This document shows, one piece after another, positions 33,098 through 45,200 of a DNA stretch of 64,000 nt. Positions within the stretch are counted from its first letter, which is position 1, and every line of letters begins with the position of its first letter. Both the position numbers and the translations under genes were made by a program. Location: positions 11,048,616-11,112,615 of the forward strand of contig CM028333.1 in NCBI GenBank assembly GCA_016647705.1. The letters are read 5' to 3'. Source of the DNA: Eucommia ulmoides (Eukaryota > Streptophyta > Magnoliopsida > Garryales > Eucommiaceae). The notes under the pieces were generated by a model that saw only the letters and a program-made list of their open reading frames with translations, was not told the origin of the DNA and ran no database searches.

Positions 33098-34582
33098 TGT
33101 AATGGCCTGATTTTTCAGGACCGCTACGCGGTTTCTTCTATTAGAGAACTTAACTGAAACCGAAACACCAATATTTTATTCTATATAATTGAAAAAAATT
33201 TACAACCGTGGCGATAATTTTAGTTTTCGATTTTACGATAGTAACAAATAAATATAATAATTACAATTTAAATGCAACCGAACAACCAATAATTTATTTC
33301 GAGTAAATCCGAGAAATTTTACGAATAATGACGACAATCACAAATATCGAAATTGATTGATTCAAATTTTTTTTCACTGGTAAATAATAAGTTCAACTAT
33401 TACATATTAATCTGAAATTCATGTCGCCGTATTATTTTTAAATACCCAAATAAATTTATGGCGTCGATTAATTTAATACTAACGTTTAAATTTGTAATTT
33501 AATATACAATTACCAGCTATAATTATTGATTTATCGAAACGATTTTATAATAATTATGGATAATAAATAAACCTTTTCCAAATTTCTTGGAAACACTAGG
33601 ATTATGATCTAAATAAACATGTTAGATTTTCAATTTCCAATTCAAAAGGATTCCCAATTTCTGTGGCACTTTCCAATCTGAGATAACAATTTTGAAAATT
33701 AATCTGATCGAGGGGCACGACTTATCGAATCGCTTTTACATCGATAAATAATAAATACAATTATTACAAATTAATTAGAAATTTAAATAAAATTCTCGTC
33801 GTCGTTTCGTTCTCACCGGCCATGCAATCAAAACTATGGAGTTGTGAACCAACACTGAGTAGAACTCCAACCCCTCTAATATGTACATTTAATTTATATA
33901 ACAAATAAAGTATCTTGGCATAATTCTCATATAATTTTCACATAATCATAATTATTTCATGAAATTTAACAGTTAAAATTCAACAACAATAAAAACATAA
34001 ATCACACAATAGGAAAATTAAATATATATATATATTAAAAGAGTTAGAAATTTTACCTAAAATTCAAAATCGGAATCCGAACCGAAATATTTTGAACCGA
34101 AAAATATAATTTTTTTTTTTGCCACCGAACATTCTCGCAAAAAAATGAACTCAAAAAAACATTTATAATCTCTCCAAACAATTAATTGGTGTTCTGTTAT
34201 TATCCCTATTATTATTATTATTATTATTATTATATAATCTGATAAAAAAATGATACGTGTCTATTATATATATTAATACACATTGTGATGTTTTCTTGAT
34301 ATAAAGACAGCACAATTCAACTTATATATTTATTTATTATTATTTACGTTTAAATTCTTTTTAAAATAAATAAAAAAATATTAATTATATCCCAAAACTC
34401 TTAAAAGTATATTTTAAATAACATATTGGTTCCAAAACTTATAAAATGAATTTAAAATAAACATTTAACTCCCAAAAATTATCAAATATTATTTATGTCA
34501 TAAATTCGCAAAACAGTCACAAAAATATTAAACTTTTATATAAAATAATATTTTCAAGAATTTAAATTTTCGGGGTATTACA
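33098..34582 (-). repeat. 3' LTR of gypsy B
   Basis: It begins TGTAATGGCC and ends CGGGGTATTACA on +. It aligns with 38832-40301 nearly end to end, with scattered substitutions and small indels, including an (ATT)n tract of about nine units at 34208-34234. Confidence 0.92.
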
Positions 34583-34625
34583 ATCTATCCACCTTAAATA
34601 AATTTCGTCCTCGAAATTTCGTTCA
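34583..34625 (-). promoter_or_regulatory. Polypurine-type tract region of gypsy B
   Basis: On minus, CGAGGACGAAATTTATTTAA followed by GGTGGATAGATTG directly precedes the 3' LTR, as in many Ty3/gypsy elements. Confidence 0.65.
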
Positions 34626-35639
34626 AAACAATAATACTTGATAATCGCACTGCATGGTCATGTTAGTCACACTCAATTCTCGAAAAATTATTCTATATGT
34701 AGGGTCCCATAACCGAAAGTCATTCATAATTCACATTCGTCAACATTCATTTCACTCATCGCAACATTCTCATTCGCAGTAGCCCACGTTATATCCAACA
34801 ACATACGAACAGGGTGCACTTTGATCGATAACACCTAGCACAGATAAGTAACTGTCAAAAAATCTTATATTTCAAAATGCTTCTGTTGCGCTACTCTGAT
34901 AAAAATAGCAATAAATAACAATATATCCTTAAAAATGTCACAGTAGTCTCACTGGATTGGATCTATCTCAATTCTAACAGGTCTATGACCTCAATAATAT
35001 TTTCCACTTGGTATGACTTTTCAAGTCTACTGTCATACCTCATAATCAGCATTTACCAATTCCATCCAACATTTCAAGACAACATATTTGCAACCAATAG
35101 TATAGCCAGTAGATAGCCCAAATTCCTAATGGACTATCCTATGAGACTAAAAATAACTACCTCCAATATTCATATTAAACTTCTAATAATCCCGTAAATT
35201 TTTTTCATAAAATCAAACAATTCAAATTTCAAGTAATAAATTTTTTCGCAATACATCAAAAACACATAAATATTTCTCAAGCACATAAATACGTCTCAAA
35301 ACACCTAAGCACGTCAAAATCATATAAATATCCCTCAAAACACATAAATATCATTGAACCACATAAATACTTATCAAATTACATAAATACGTCTCCACCA
35401 CACAAATATGTATTGAAACACATGAACATGAATATATATGAATCACATAAATACGTGTCAATCTCGTAAATACATCTCGAATCACATAATTACGTCTCCA
35501 AAGTCACGTAACATAACGAGTTCAATACTCACATGAAATGTATATAAAAAATATTATATAAAACCCCCAACTCGCATTTCTACAACACCGATTAAGCTCA
35601 AAAATTCGAATTAACATTTCAAAATAATAATTGGCTCCC
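34626..35639. other. Gypsy B interior, non-coding
   Basis: No protein domain was seen on either strand. About 35250-35500 has loose tandem copies of CACATAAATACGTCTC-like text spaced roughly 20-25 bp. Confidence 0.5.
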
Positions 35640-36235
35640 GATAGTTTCACAATGACCCCACACGCTGCCTTTATTAGTTGTCAGTAATGAACCAATATCT
35701 ATCCGAATTATTTTTATCGGTGTACTATCTTCGTAGTATAAAAGTATTTTATGAATCAAGTATTTTTTTATTTTTTTTTATCAAAATCCATTTTCCAATA
35801 AAATATAGCCAACTCTGGTCAATTCATCTGTATATAATAAAATAACATATTTCTTTGTCAGCCATAGGATCGTTTACCTCACGATCGGGAGTTATTATAT
35901 CCACCATGTAGGATTTGACTAACATGTAACAACATATATAATATATCCACCCTGCAGGTCTTGCCTGACAGGTAACAACATATAATATATATATCCACCA
36001 TGCAAATCTTACCTGATAAGTAACAACATATATAATATATTCATCCTGCAGGACTTGCTTGACAGGTAGCAATAAAGATATAACATATATAATATATTCA
36101 TCCTGTAGAACTTGCCTGATAGGTAATAATATATATAATATATCCACCTTACAGAACTTGCTTGGCAGGTAACAACATATATCCACATTTCGTAGGACTG
36201 ACCCTCCTGACGAGAAGACAATTATGACATAGTAA

Positions 36236-36245
36236 GATAATAATA
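36236..36245. repeat. Target-site duplication GATAATAATA (left)
   Basis: It precedes the Mutator-like element and matches 37496-37505 exactly. Confidence 0.88.
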
Positions 36246-37495
36246 GGGTTTATACCATTTACCTCCCCTGTCATTTTGTCTTAAACCAGATACCTCCCCT
36301 GTCATTTTACAAATACCAGTCACGCTCCTTATCATTTTGGTCGATGACCACTAACCTCCCTTATAAATAAAAAAATAATATATTTTTTATTGTAATGACA
36401 ACTTTACCCTTAACTATTTAAAAATAATTAAATAATTAAAAATTAAAATACATAAATTACCCTTTAAATTTGTTATATATATTTTTATTTTTTATTTTTT
36501 TACACTAACCCCCCCATTGAACAAAAAAATAAAAAAATAAAATAAAAAACATGAAGACATCGTCTTCTTCATTTTCCTCTCCCCTCTCCCCACTTCCAAC
36601 CCCTTCCTCCTCTCTCTCACTGTCTCTCTCCGTCATGGACGACATAGATTCATGGCGGATCTAAGCCCTAGGAAGTTTCGAGATCGTCAACCGTCGTCTC
36701 TCCTCACCGAACCACCGCCCTTTCTCCTCCACCGTCGATGGCGGCACAAATCTGCCATGGATCTATGCCGTAAGCTCATTTCCATGGCGGATCTGAGCCC
36801 TACGAAGCTTCGAGATCGTCAATCTTCGTCTCTCCTCTCAGAACCACCGCCCTCTCTCCTCCACCGTCGATGGCAGCACAGATCCGCCATGGATCTGTGC
36901 CGTAAGCTCATATCCATCCTGGATCTGAGCCCTAGGAAGCTTTGAGATCGTCAACCGTCGTCTCTCCTCTTCGAACCACCACTCTCTCTCCTCCACCGTC
37001 GATGGCGGCAAAGATTCGAAGTTAAAATGTCAGAGAGATTGTTAAAAAATTATAATGTTCGGAGTGCAGGGAACATGTGGATCTTCCTCCCGAAGTTAAA
37101 AATAGTGTTAAAAATTGGGATGGGGTGGGAGGCGGTGGCAGGGGGAGGTGTATCGGCTGGAGAAGGGGAGCACGGTGGATCTGCCTCCCGAAGCTTCCGT
37201 GGCTATGGTGGCGGAGCTGTGGTGGTCGGCCAGAGAAGGGGATGAATGGACAATAAATATATATTTACCCATTTAGATTAATATTAAATTGCACCTCAAT
37301 GGGTATAAAGTGTAATTAACAAATAGATGGGGGGTGTTAGTGAATTTTGTAAAAAATAAAAGAAAAAAAATAAGTGGACATTTATGTCTTTTTACAATTA
37401 AAAAAATAGTCAAAGAGGTGGCTGGTATTTTTCAAAAGACAGGGGAGGTTTGTGATATTGAGCAAAATAATAAGGGAAGTGAATGGTATAAATCC
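36246..37495. mobile_element. Non-autonomous Mutator-like element with GC-rich repeated cargo
   Basis: The long inverted ends (GGGTTTATACCATTTACCTC left; GGATTTATACCATTCACTTC read from the right) extend about 100 bp or more, with repeated CCTCCCCTGTC motifs. A perfect 10-bp duplication flanks them. Long TIRs and a 9-10-bp duplication are the marks of Mutator-like elements. No transposase is present. The centre is a GC-rich, CT-leader-like and coding-like segment (about 36550-37240). Confidence 0.85.
36652..37019 (+). repeat. 132-bp tandem repeat cargo, open for two units (44-aa repeat)
   Basis: Units begin at 36652, 36784 and 36916 (last partial). Since 132 is divisible by three, the frame from ATG 36652 repeats MADLSPRKFRDRQPSSLL-type text twice and ends at 36945. 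No family was recognised. It may be a captured and amplified gene 5' end; expression is unknown. Confidence 0.75.
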
Positions 37496-37505
37496 GATAA
37501 TAATA
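37496..37505. repeat. Target-site duplication GATAATAATA (right)
   Basis: It matches 36236-36245 exactly. Confidence 0.88.
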
Positions 37506-37690
37506 TTATTTTTCACCTTTAAAATTTTTACTTGATTTAGTAATTATTATAAAACTGTTATTTTTCATCAACACTTTTTTTTGAATTATTTTTTTTTCCA
37601 TAATTCAATACGAAAATATAACTTGATGATTTATATAGAAGACAGTAAACACTTTTTAAATCGGTTATCCCAATTCAACAACATATCCTA

Positions 37691-38817
37691 TGGTCCACGG
37701 CTAACACGGCACTCACCAAAGCTTATTTAACTTATCATTGGTAAGTTTTATTAATCAAACGCCACCCTAAATGTTAATATGTTCAAATTGGAACCGTAAG
37801 GACCAAAGTGAGATAACGGTAACAACACATGGGCGCAAAATGTCAAATCACCCAAAAAAAAAAAAAAAAAAACATGATGGACATCCACGTATGCAATTAC
37901 GATTTATATTCAGCAGACAAAGTTCCATGTTAAGTCATACAAAAATTCGGCACCAAAAATTAAGTAATGGTAAGGAACACTCCGTAAAGGCTTTATGACC
38001 ATCGGTGGTGATACTTGCAGCAGGATCTAGTACTAACATTTATCAAACAACTAAAATTACTGGGCAGCCATTGCAGCAACCACAGTTGCCTGGCAAAAGA
38101 CATCGAAAGGACAGTTTCTTCGACAATCTTAGCTAGCTAGTTCTAGCGTTTTTTAATTTTTAAAACAAAACACCACACAAAAAAAAATAAAAAAATTAAA
38201 GTTAGACTTATTGAAAAATAGTACACATAGTAAATTAAGGGATAACCATACAGGATCTGAGCTATTTTTGTTCCCAAAAACTTAGAACAGAAACAGCCAG
38301 CGAGAATAACCAAACAGGACCTTAGTCGAAATCTCCCATAGACCATCTAAGTTGCTCCGCCAAAATTCATTCCCAACAGCCTAGCTCTAATGTTTGATTT
38401 TCTTTTTTTCACTCATTAGACATACCTTAAATGAAGAGAATCAGAATGGAGGAATAGTTCCCATCCAAGTTCATTGGAAATAGGAACTGAAAAGGGAAAA
38501 AACACTAACCAAATGCCACCTTGAATTTCAGTTCTATCACACAGGCCCTTAGACAATCTTGATATTTGCTTTTGAACTTAAAATCACAATTATTGTAATA
38601 ATCTAAATCATAAATTGAAGAACCAAACAGACCCCAACAATACTCTTAAAAAAATTGCAGGGAAAAAGGGTATGTAATGGGTACGAAAATTAATGAGTTA
38701 AATTAACTTTTTTTTTTTAATTAATAAATTATACGAAAATCATTTTTTTTTAAGTATTATTTCGTTTATTATGAGTAATGGGTACCATAACCCATGACCT
38801 AGAGTAGTCGCAAACCC
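37691..38817. other. Gypsy B interior with MITE-like ends; no gene
   Basis: Ends of the type CAAACGCCACCC|TAA (about 37759-37770), CCAAACAGGACC|TTA (about 38312-38325) and CCAAATGCCACC|TTG (about 38510-38523) suggest several decayed Tourist-like MITEs, but matching partners were not placed. No coding signal was found. Confidence 0.4.
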
Positions 38818-38829
38818 GCTCTGATACCA
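38818..38829 (-). promoter_or_regulatory. Primer-binding site of gypsy B
   Basis: On minus, TGGTATCAGAGC starts two bases after the 5' LTR and is a perfect 12-base match to the plant initiator-Met tRNA site. Confidence 0.9.
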
Positions 38830-38831
38830 CC

Positions 38832-39923
38832 TGTAACGGCCCGATTTCTCAGGGCCACTACGCGGTTTCTCTTATTGGAGAACTTAATTGAAACCGAATC
38901 ATCAATATTTTATTTTATACAATTGGATAAATTTTACGACTGCGGCGATAATTTTAGTTGTCGATTTTACCATGGTAACTAATAAATATAATAATTACAA
39001 TTTAAATACAATCGAACAACCAATAATTTATTTTGAGTAAATCCGAGAAATTTTACGAACAATGGCGACAATCACAAATATAGAATTGATTGATTCAAAA
39101 AAAATTTCACTGGTAAATAATAAGTTCAACTATTATAAATTAATTTGAAATTCAACTGAAATTCATGTCGCCGCATTATTTTTAAATACCCAAATAAATT
39201 CCTAGCGCCGATCAATTTAATACTAACGTTTAAATTTGTAATTTAATTTACAATTACGGTAACAATTATAATTATCGATTTATCGAAACGATTTTATAAT
39301 AATTATGGATAATAAATAAACATTTTTCAAATTTCTTGGAAACACTAAAATTATGATCTAAATAAACATGTTAGAATTTCAATTTCCAATTCAAAAGGAT
39401 TCCCAATTTCCATGGCACTTTCCAATATGAGATAACAAATTTGAAAATTAATATGATCAAGGGGCACGACTTATCGAATCACTTTTACATCGATAAATAA
39501 TAAATATAACTATTGCAAATTAATTAGAAATTCAAATAAAATTCTTGTCGTCATTTTGTTCTCACCGGCCCTACAATCAAAATTGTGGGGGTTGTGAGCC
39601 AACGCTCAGTAGAACTCCAACCTCTCTAATACGTGCATTTAATTTATATGACAAATAAAGTATCTTAGCATAATTCCCCCATAATTTTCACATAATCATA
39701 ATAATTTCATGAAATTTAACAGTTAAAATTCAACAACAATAATAACATGAATCACACAATAGGAAAATTAAATATATATATTAAAAGAGTTAAAAATTCT
39801 ACCTGAAATCCGAACCGAAATATTTCGAACCAAAAAATATAATTTTTTTTTGGCCACCGAACATTCTCACAGAAAAATGAACTTAAAAAAATATTTATAA
39901 TCTCTCCAAACAATCAGATGGTC

Positions 39924-39971
<48 letters not shown>

Positions 39972-40301
39972 ATCTGATAAAAAATGATACGTGTCTATTA
40001 TCTATTATATATATTAACACGAATTGTGCTGACATCACAATTCAACTTATATATTTATTTATTATTATTTATGTTTAAATCTTTTTTAAAATAAAAAAAT
40101 ATTAATTATACCAAAAATTCTTAAAAGTATATTTTAAATAACACATTGATTCCAAAACTTCTAAAATCAATTTAAAATAAATATTTAATTTTTAAAAATT
40201 ATTAAATATTATTTATGTCATAAATTAGCAAAACAGTCCCAAAAATATTAAAATTTTATATAAAATAATATTTTAAAGAATTTAAATTTTCGGGTATTAC
40301 A
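38832..40301 (-). repeat. 5' LTR of gypsy B
   Basis: It begins TGTAACGGCC and ends TCGGGTATTACA on +. It is 1470 bp, against 1485 bp for the partner. Its (ATT)n tract, 39926-39968, has about 14 units. Confidence 0.92.
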
Positions 40302-40932
40302 TTTTATGTATTATTAAAATGACTAGAGATGTCATTAGTATTTATCAAAATGATAGGCAATATCTCAAATTTAAACTCTTTATAAAAATATAAAAAAAAT
40401 AAAAAATTTATTAGACGCGTCATATTCGTATCATCTATTTTTAAAATTTATCGTCCGTCTTGGGTACCCGACCGCCCGGCACGTATATCTGTGTTCATGC
40501 TTTAGAGAGATTAAAAACTGCTTTCTTATTTTATTGAAATCTTCTTTGGGTCGGGCCTATTGAAATATGCAACCGACAGCCCGTGGGCTGTGACCTGCCC
40601 GTTAAGATTGTAAATCGAGCTCAAGCCTGAAGAACTCAATCATTCGATTCATCCCTTACAATGGGAGAAGCCTGATATAATTCAACGGGCGTGAGAGATT
40701 GACTTCATCTTTGAAAGGGGACAGATTGAGGGATACCGCAAGATCGGGAGACAGAGAGAGATTGAAGAACACCATACCATAAGAGCGGAAGGAGCTGCTG
40801 TTCGAAGGATTTAAGCTGTTGCTTTGGAAGGTTAGGGCTCGATTGAAGCTCTATTATACTGGAAACATAAGAATTCAGCGTTTGCTTGAAGAATAATTTG
40901 CTATTGTTTGATCAATTGCATTCAAAATTCAG
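40302..40932 (+). promoter_or_regulatory. Promoter and first non-coding exon of ATG4
   Basis: The gap after gypsy B leads into a leader-like purine-rich stretch (about 40690-40930) ending in CAG|GTATGT at 40932, a strong splice donor. The probable partner is the acceptor TTTACAG| at 42080, so a 5'-UTR intron of about 1.1 kb is inferred (40933-42080). A TGGGCY-like pair lies near 40580-40600. The transcription start is not fixed. Confidence 0.55.
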
Positions 40933-42158
40933 GTATGTTTTTAGACCTAATCCTTCAATATGTTTATATGATCCTGTAATTTGCACCTCCAATTTGACGA
41001 GATGCAAAATGCATCCTCCTTTGCCCCCTGTGTTGGAGAGAAAATATTTGAAATGAGTAGCCACTTTCGCAGTCGAAGCCAAATGGCTAATGGGATGCAT
41101 CTCCTGTTGAGAAGCTGCAAGACCGATAAATTTTTACCTGAAAGATACGTAGTTTAGTCATATTATTAAGTGAAAGAAAAAAAATGTTGAGAAAAACTTG
41201 CTATTTAGTCTTTTTGTTAGTATTCTTAGCTGACAAAAACAGGGAAATGCTAACTAGAGCTAATCTCATTTTGAATTTGCACTTTAGGCCTCATATTTTA
41301 TTCAGCTGGTCCTTTCGAATATATAGTGTTCTGTTTATCAATATAAGTAGTTAATCAAGTTGAATAGAAGTGTTAAAATTTGGTTTCTCATATTCTTGCT
41401 GATGACATATGAACTTATGCGGCAACTTATTGACTTTTATTATCTGTCTGCCTATTGATTAGATATTCTTGAGTATCTTTGTAAAAATCCATGGCATGGC
41501 TATTATGAGTGCTGCTCTTGTTGTCCTGTAGACAATAATTAGCACTGTCGTAGTGAATGGGGCTTACAATCTTCTGCAAAATGCTATATTTACATCTTCT
41601 TTCACCCTCCGCAACTATAGTATGGAAAATACTCTCAAATTTCCTTGTATTGATGCAGAGCCCTGGATTTTCCTTATATTCAGATACTGCTTACTGCTTC
41701 CTATAGCACACCCCAGGTGTATTTCAGAAATTATTTTCATTTCCATGACCATGAAAATGATATTTACTTTCTAAAAATATTTTGCTTTGTGATTAGATGC
41801 TCTTCTTTCTGGATTAAATGTGCTATGAAATTATTAGAGCAGTTTTTTAATTTGCTTTGGACTCAGGAAGGGAGGTGCTTCAACAATTTGTTAGGGTTTC
41901 TCTGATTCCATTCCCTTGGATAGAATTGGACAAAAATTTTGTAGTTGAACGAGTGTAGCTGTTTGAATCATAGTAGCATTTAGTTTTTCGGTATTTGTCC
42001 AAGTGATCTTTTGTTCCCACAATATGCTTATTATTATCACAACGAACGTGACTAGCTTATTATTTTATTGATCTTTACAGGTGGTTTGGCTTTTCTTAAG
42101 GATCTTCCTTGTCTTTTTCCTCTGCATATCTGATAAAGTATCAATTTTGACCGCTCCT

Positions 42159-42197
42159 ATGAGCGGGTTCAATCCTTGAATGCGTCTTTGTCACTAG
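42159..42197 (+). CDS. Two tiny back-to-back uORFs before ATG4
   Basis: ATG 42159 opens a six-codon frame ending at TGA 42177-42179. ATG 42180 opens a five-codon frame ending at TAG 42195-42197, three bases before the main ATG at 42201. Both lie in the inferred second exon, so they would be in the mature leader and could lower translation of the main frame. Confidence 0.5.
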
Positions 42198-42200
42198 GTA

Positions 42201-45200
42201 ATGAAGGGTTTTCGTGAAAGGACTGGAAGTTCAACATATTCTTTAAGAAGCTCCGGTGATTCCTCATATAAAATCTCAGATTCCATTTGTTCTGAGACAG
42301 GACCAAGTGACGGTAGCTTCTCGAATACTTCTTCACGGACAGGCTTTTTTGGGTCTGCTTTCTCAATTTTTGAGACGTACAGTGAGTCAAGAAGTTGTGG
42401 CAAGAAGACATTTTGCACAAGAAGCAATGGTTGGACTGCAGCTCTGAAGAGAGTAATGAGTGGTGGCTCAATGAGAAAAATCCAGGAGCGCGTGCTAGGA
42501 CTGAACAAGGCTAGTGCATCTGTCTCGTCTAATGACATATGGCTTCTGGGTGTGTGCTATAACATAGCTCAAGATGGTTCATCTGGAGATCCAACTCATA
42601 GTGATGGATTTGCTGCTTTCACTGAAGATTTCTCATCTAGAATCTTGATGACATATCGTAAAGGTTAATTTCTGCAACTAGTCCTCACTTTCTGAATCGA
42701 ATTATTCAAAAGGCAAACGTTAGTATTATGTTTTTCTGCTAAAAAGAAATAATTCGAGCAAACAATAGAAAACTATCATGGTGAGTAGAGGGTTTTATGC
42801 TCGTCGTTCACAGGCTTTTTGGCTATCGGAGGTTCAAAGTATACCAGTGATGTAGGTTGGGGTTGCATGCTTCGAAGCAGTCAGATGCTTGTTGCTCAGG
42901 TATTTTGCTGTTTGTCTCTGCTTTTATTTTGAAATATGGCTAACGTATTTCTCATGGGCATCAAAGGATTTTCAATTGAATGCTGACCTTAAAACATAAT
43001 ATTATTTTTATTTACCAATTGTGGATTTACATGCAGGCATTACTTTTCCATCAGTTAGGGAGATCTTGGAGAAAATCTTCATACAAGGTATATAACAACT
43101 GATATAGAGTTTAATATTTTATTTTTGTATTATAATTTGACTTTCAGAACAAAGCGATTACTCTCTGATGTATATATGGGCACATGATGAAATCCTGAGA
43201 AATATAGCAGCTGATGGATGTGTTCATATTGCTATCTTTCTAATAATGCAGCCGCTAGACCTAAATTACATTGAGATATTGCATCTTTTTGGTGACTCTG
43301 AAGACTCGGCTTTCTCTATCCACAATCTTCTCCTAGCTGGAAGGATTTATGACCTTGCTCCTGGATCATGGGTAGGCCCATATGCCATGTGTCGCACTTG
43401 GGAAGCCCTAGCCCGTTGTAAGAGAGAGGAGAATAAACTTGCAGACAAATCACTGCCAGTGGATATATATGTTGTGTCTGGCGATGAAGATGGGGAAAGA
43501 GGTGGAGCTCCAGTTCTTTGCATTGAAGATATTTCTAGACATTGCCATCTGTTTGCTGGAGGCCAAGTTGAATGGGCACCCATCCTTTTGTTGGTTCCAT
43601 TGGTTCTTGGACTGGACAAAATCAATCCAAGGTATGTTATTTTTTGAATAGTTCATAGATCTTTTTACCTCTGAAAGCATGCTCTCCTGTCTGATATTTA
43701 ATTGGAGATTTAGGTGGTGTTTGGTAAATGCCTATGTTTTTTCCTACTCTTAAAAATCTTTGGAACATGAATAGTAAAATTGGGAAAAAATAAATTTCTC
43801 TCTTCTGATCATAAAAATTACAAAAATATTTCTGGGATCAGAACAAAACAATTAATTTTTTTTCTTTTCCCCCCTATTTTGTAGGAACTGACACAAACTG
43901 TATAACACACAGTTACCAAGAGCCACCTTAGAAAGTAGTTTCTAGCTCTTTCCAATGCTTGATTGTTTTGAGGTGTCCTGGATAGTAAGAGTTGGTGTCA
44001 TGTTGGGAGGGATCACTGTATTAAATTTTGGACAACATCAGGTGTTTTGGAATTGACATAACATTATCCTATAGATTGGTGGAATCAAAACAATGAATTA
44101 TGTTATCCAGAATACAGTTGAAAACTTGTTGATCTTGTCCTAGTTTGAAAAATATAGTTTTCTCCTTTATGCTTTACTGAAAATGTTCTATTCTTGTTCA
44201 ACTTGATGAAGGCGGCTAATTGAAAAAAATAAAAATAAAAACTAATAATAAGAAAAAAAGGATTCTTGCTCAAGTAATTCAATAATCAATTAATCAAATG
44301 TGTTTTTTTTATTACAATAAAACCTTATTATATAGGCAACAGTAACGGCTATTTAACAAAATAAGAATAACGGCTACTTGCCAAAATAATAATAATGGTT
44401 ACTTTAACGACTACTTGACAAAATAAGAATAACGGTTACTTCTTTATTAACCATAAATATAATTAACTACTGCAGAAAAAAAGACTAATGATTCTTCTGC
44501 CTCCGCCATACATAAGTTCGAAGCCGTGGCCTTAGTCGATCCCCATCAATTACCAAATTGACGAAGGAAGCCAATTGAAAAAAATAAAATAAAAACTAAT
44601 AATAATTAAAAAAAAAGATTCTTGCTCAATTAATTCAATAATCAATTAATCGTAGTTGTCTTTCACTCTTTCTATTACAATATAGCCTCATCATATAGGC
44701 AACAATAACAGCTACTTGCCAAAATAATAATTACGGCTACTTGACAAAATAAGAATAACGGCTACTTTATTAGCTATAAATATAATTAACCACTGCAGAA
44801 AAAAAAACACTAATGATTCTTCCACCTTCGCCCTACATAAGTTTGAAACGGTGGCGTTAGTCGATCCCCATCACAACTTCCTTCAATTTTGTAATTACTG
44901 CTTCTTACCTATGTATGACATGGGTTGGTTTCTTGTTGTGGCAGTGCCACATTTAATTCTATGGAGAAAACAATCATTTCCAGATCTAATATTTGATCTA
45001 TTTACCACCTCCCCACCCCCCCCCCCACCCCAAACAAAAAAAAAAGCCAATAAAATAAAATAATAATAATAAAAACTAACATAGAGTTTACTCAAGCCTT
45101 TCCAAATCATCACAATGGGGTGGAAAACTCAACACATTGTTTCCAAGCAAAAAGAGAACCATATTATGGATAGAAATTTTATAACTGTCCTCTATAAGAT

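Larger units (their letters stand above)
35640..37690 (-). mobile_element. Fragment of a gypsy A-like LTR, split by a Mutator-like element
   Basis: 35640-36235 and 37506-37690 match consecutive parts of the gypsy A LTR (about 23600-24370). Shared blocks include TATCGGTGTACT, AGCCATAGGATCGTTT, tandem TGCAGGACTTGCCTGACAGG-like units (35905-36190), CACCTTTAAAA and ATAGAAG-CAGTA. It is diverged from both complete copies and its outer ends are lost, so it is an older insertion or recombined fragment. Confidence 0.7.
33098..40301 (-). mobile_element. Gypsy B: non-autonomous gypsy-type LTR element with nested insertions
   Basis: Two LTRs (33098-34582 and 38832-40301) enclose 4249 bp. On minus, a perfect initiator-Met primer-binding site follows the 5' LTR and a GAGGACGAAATTTATTTAAGG polypurine-type tract precedes the 3' LTR. 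No gag, protease, RT or integrase motif was found inside. The interior instead holds a fragment of an LTR like that of gypsy A, a Mutator-like element, short tandem repeats and MITE-like ends. It must have moved with proteins from another element, or lost its genes after insertion. Confidence 0.85.

Noticed and set aside
36652..36945. 97-codon ORF as an independent host gene
   Set aside because: It is a tandemly duplicated cargo inside a Mutator-like element with exact target duplications; kept only as repeat cargo.
38818..38829. TGGTATCAGAGC as part of a tRNA gene
   Set aside because: Only the 12-base primer-binding site is present; no cloverleaf surrounds it. The same holds at 23330 and 56941.
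42169..42538. Two minus-strand ORFs of 100-114 codons
   Set aside because: They are shadows of the first ATG4 coding exon.
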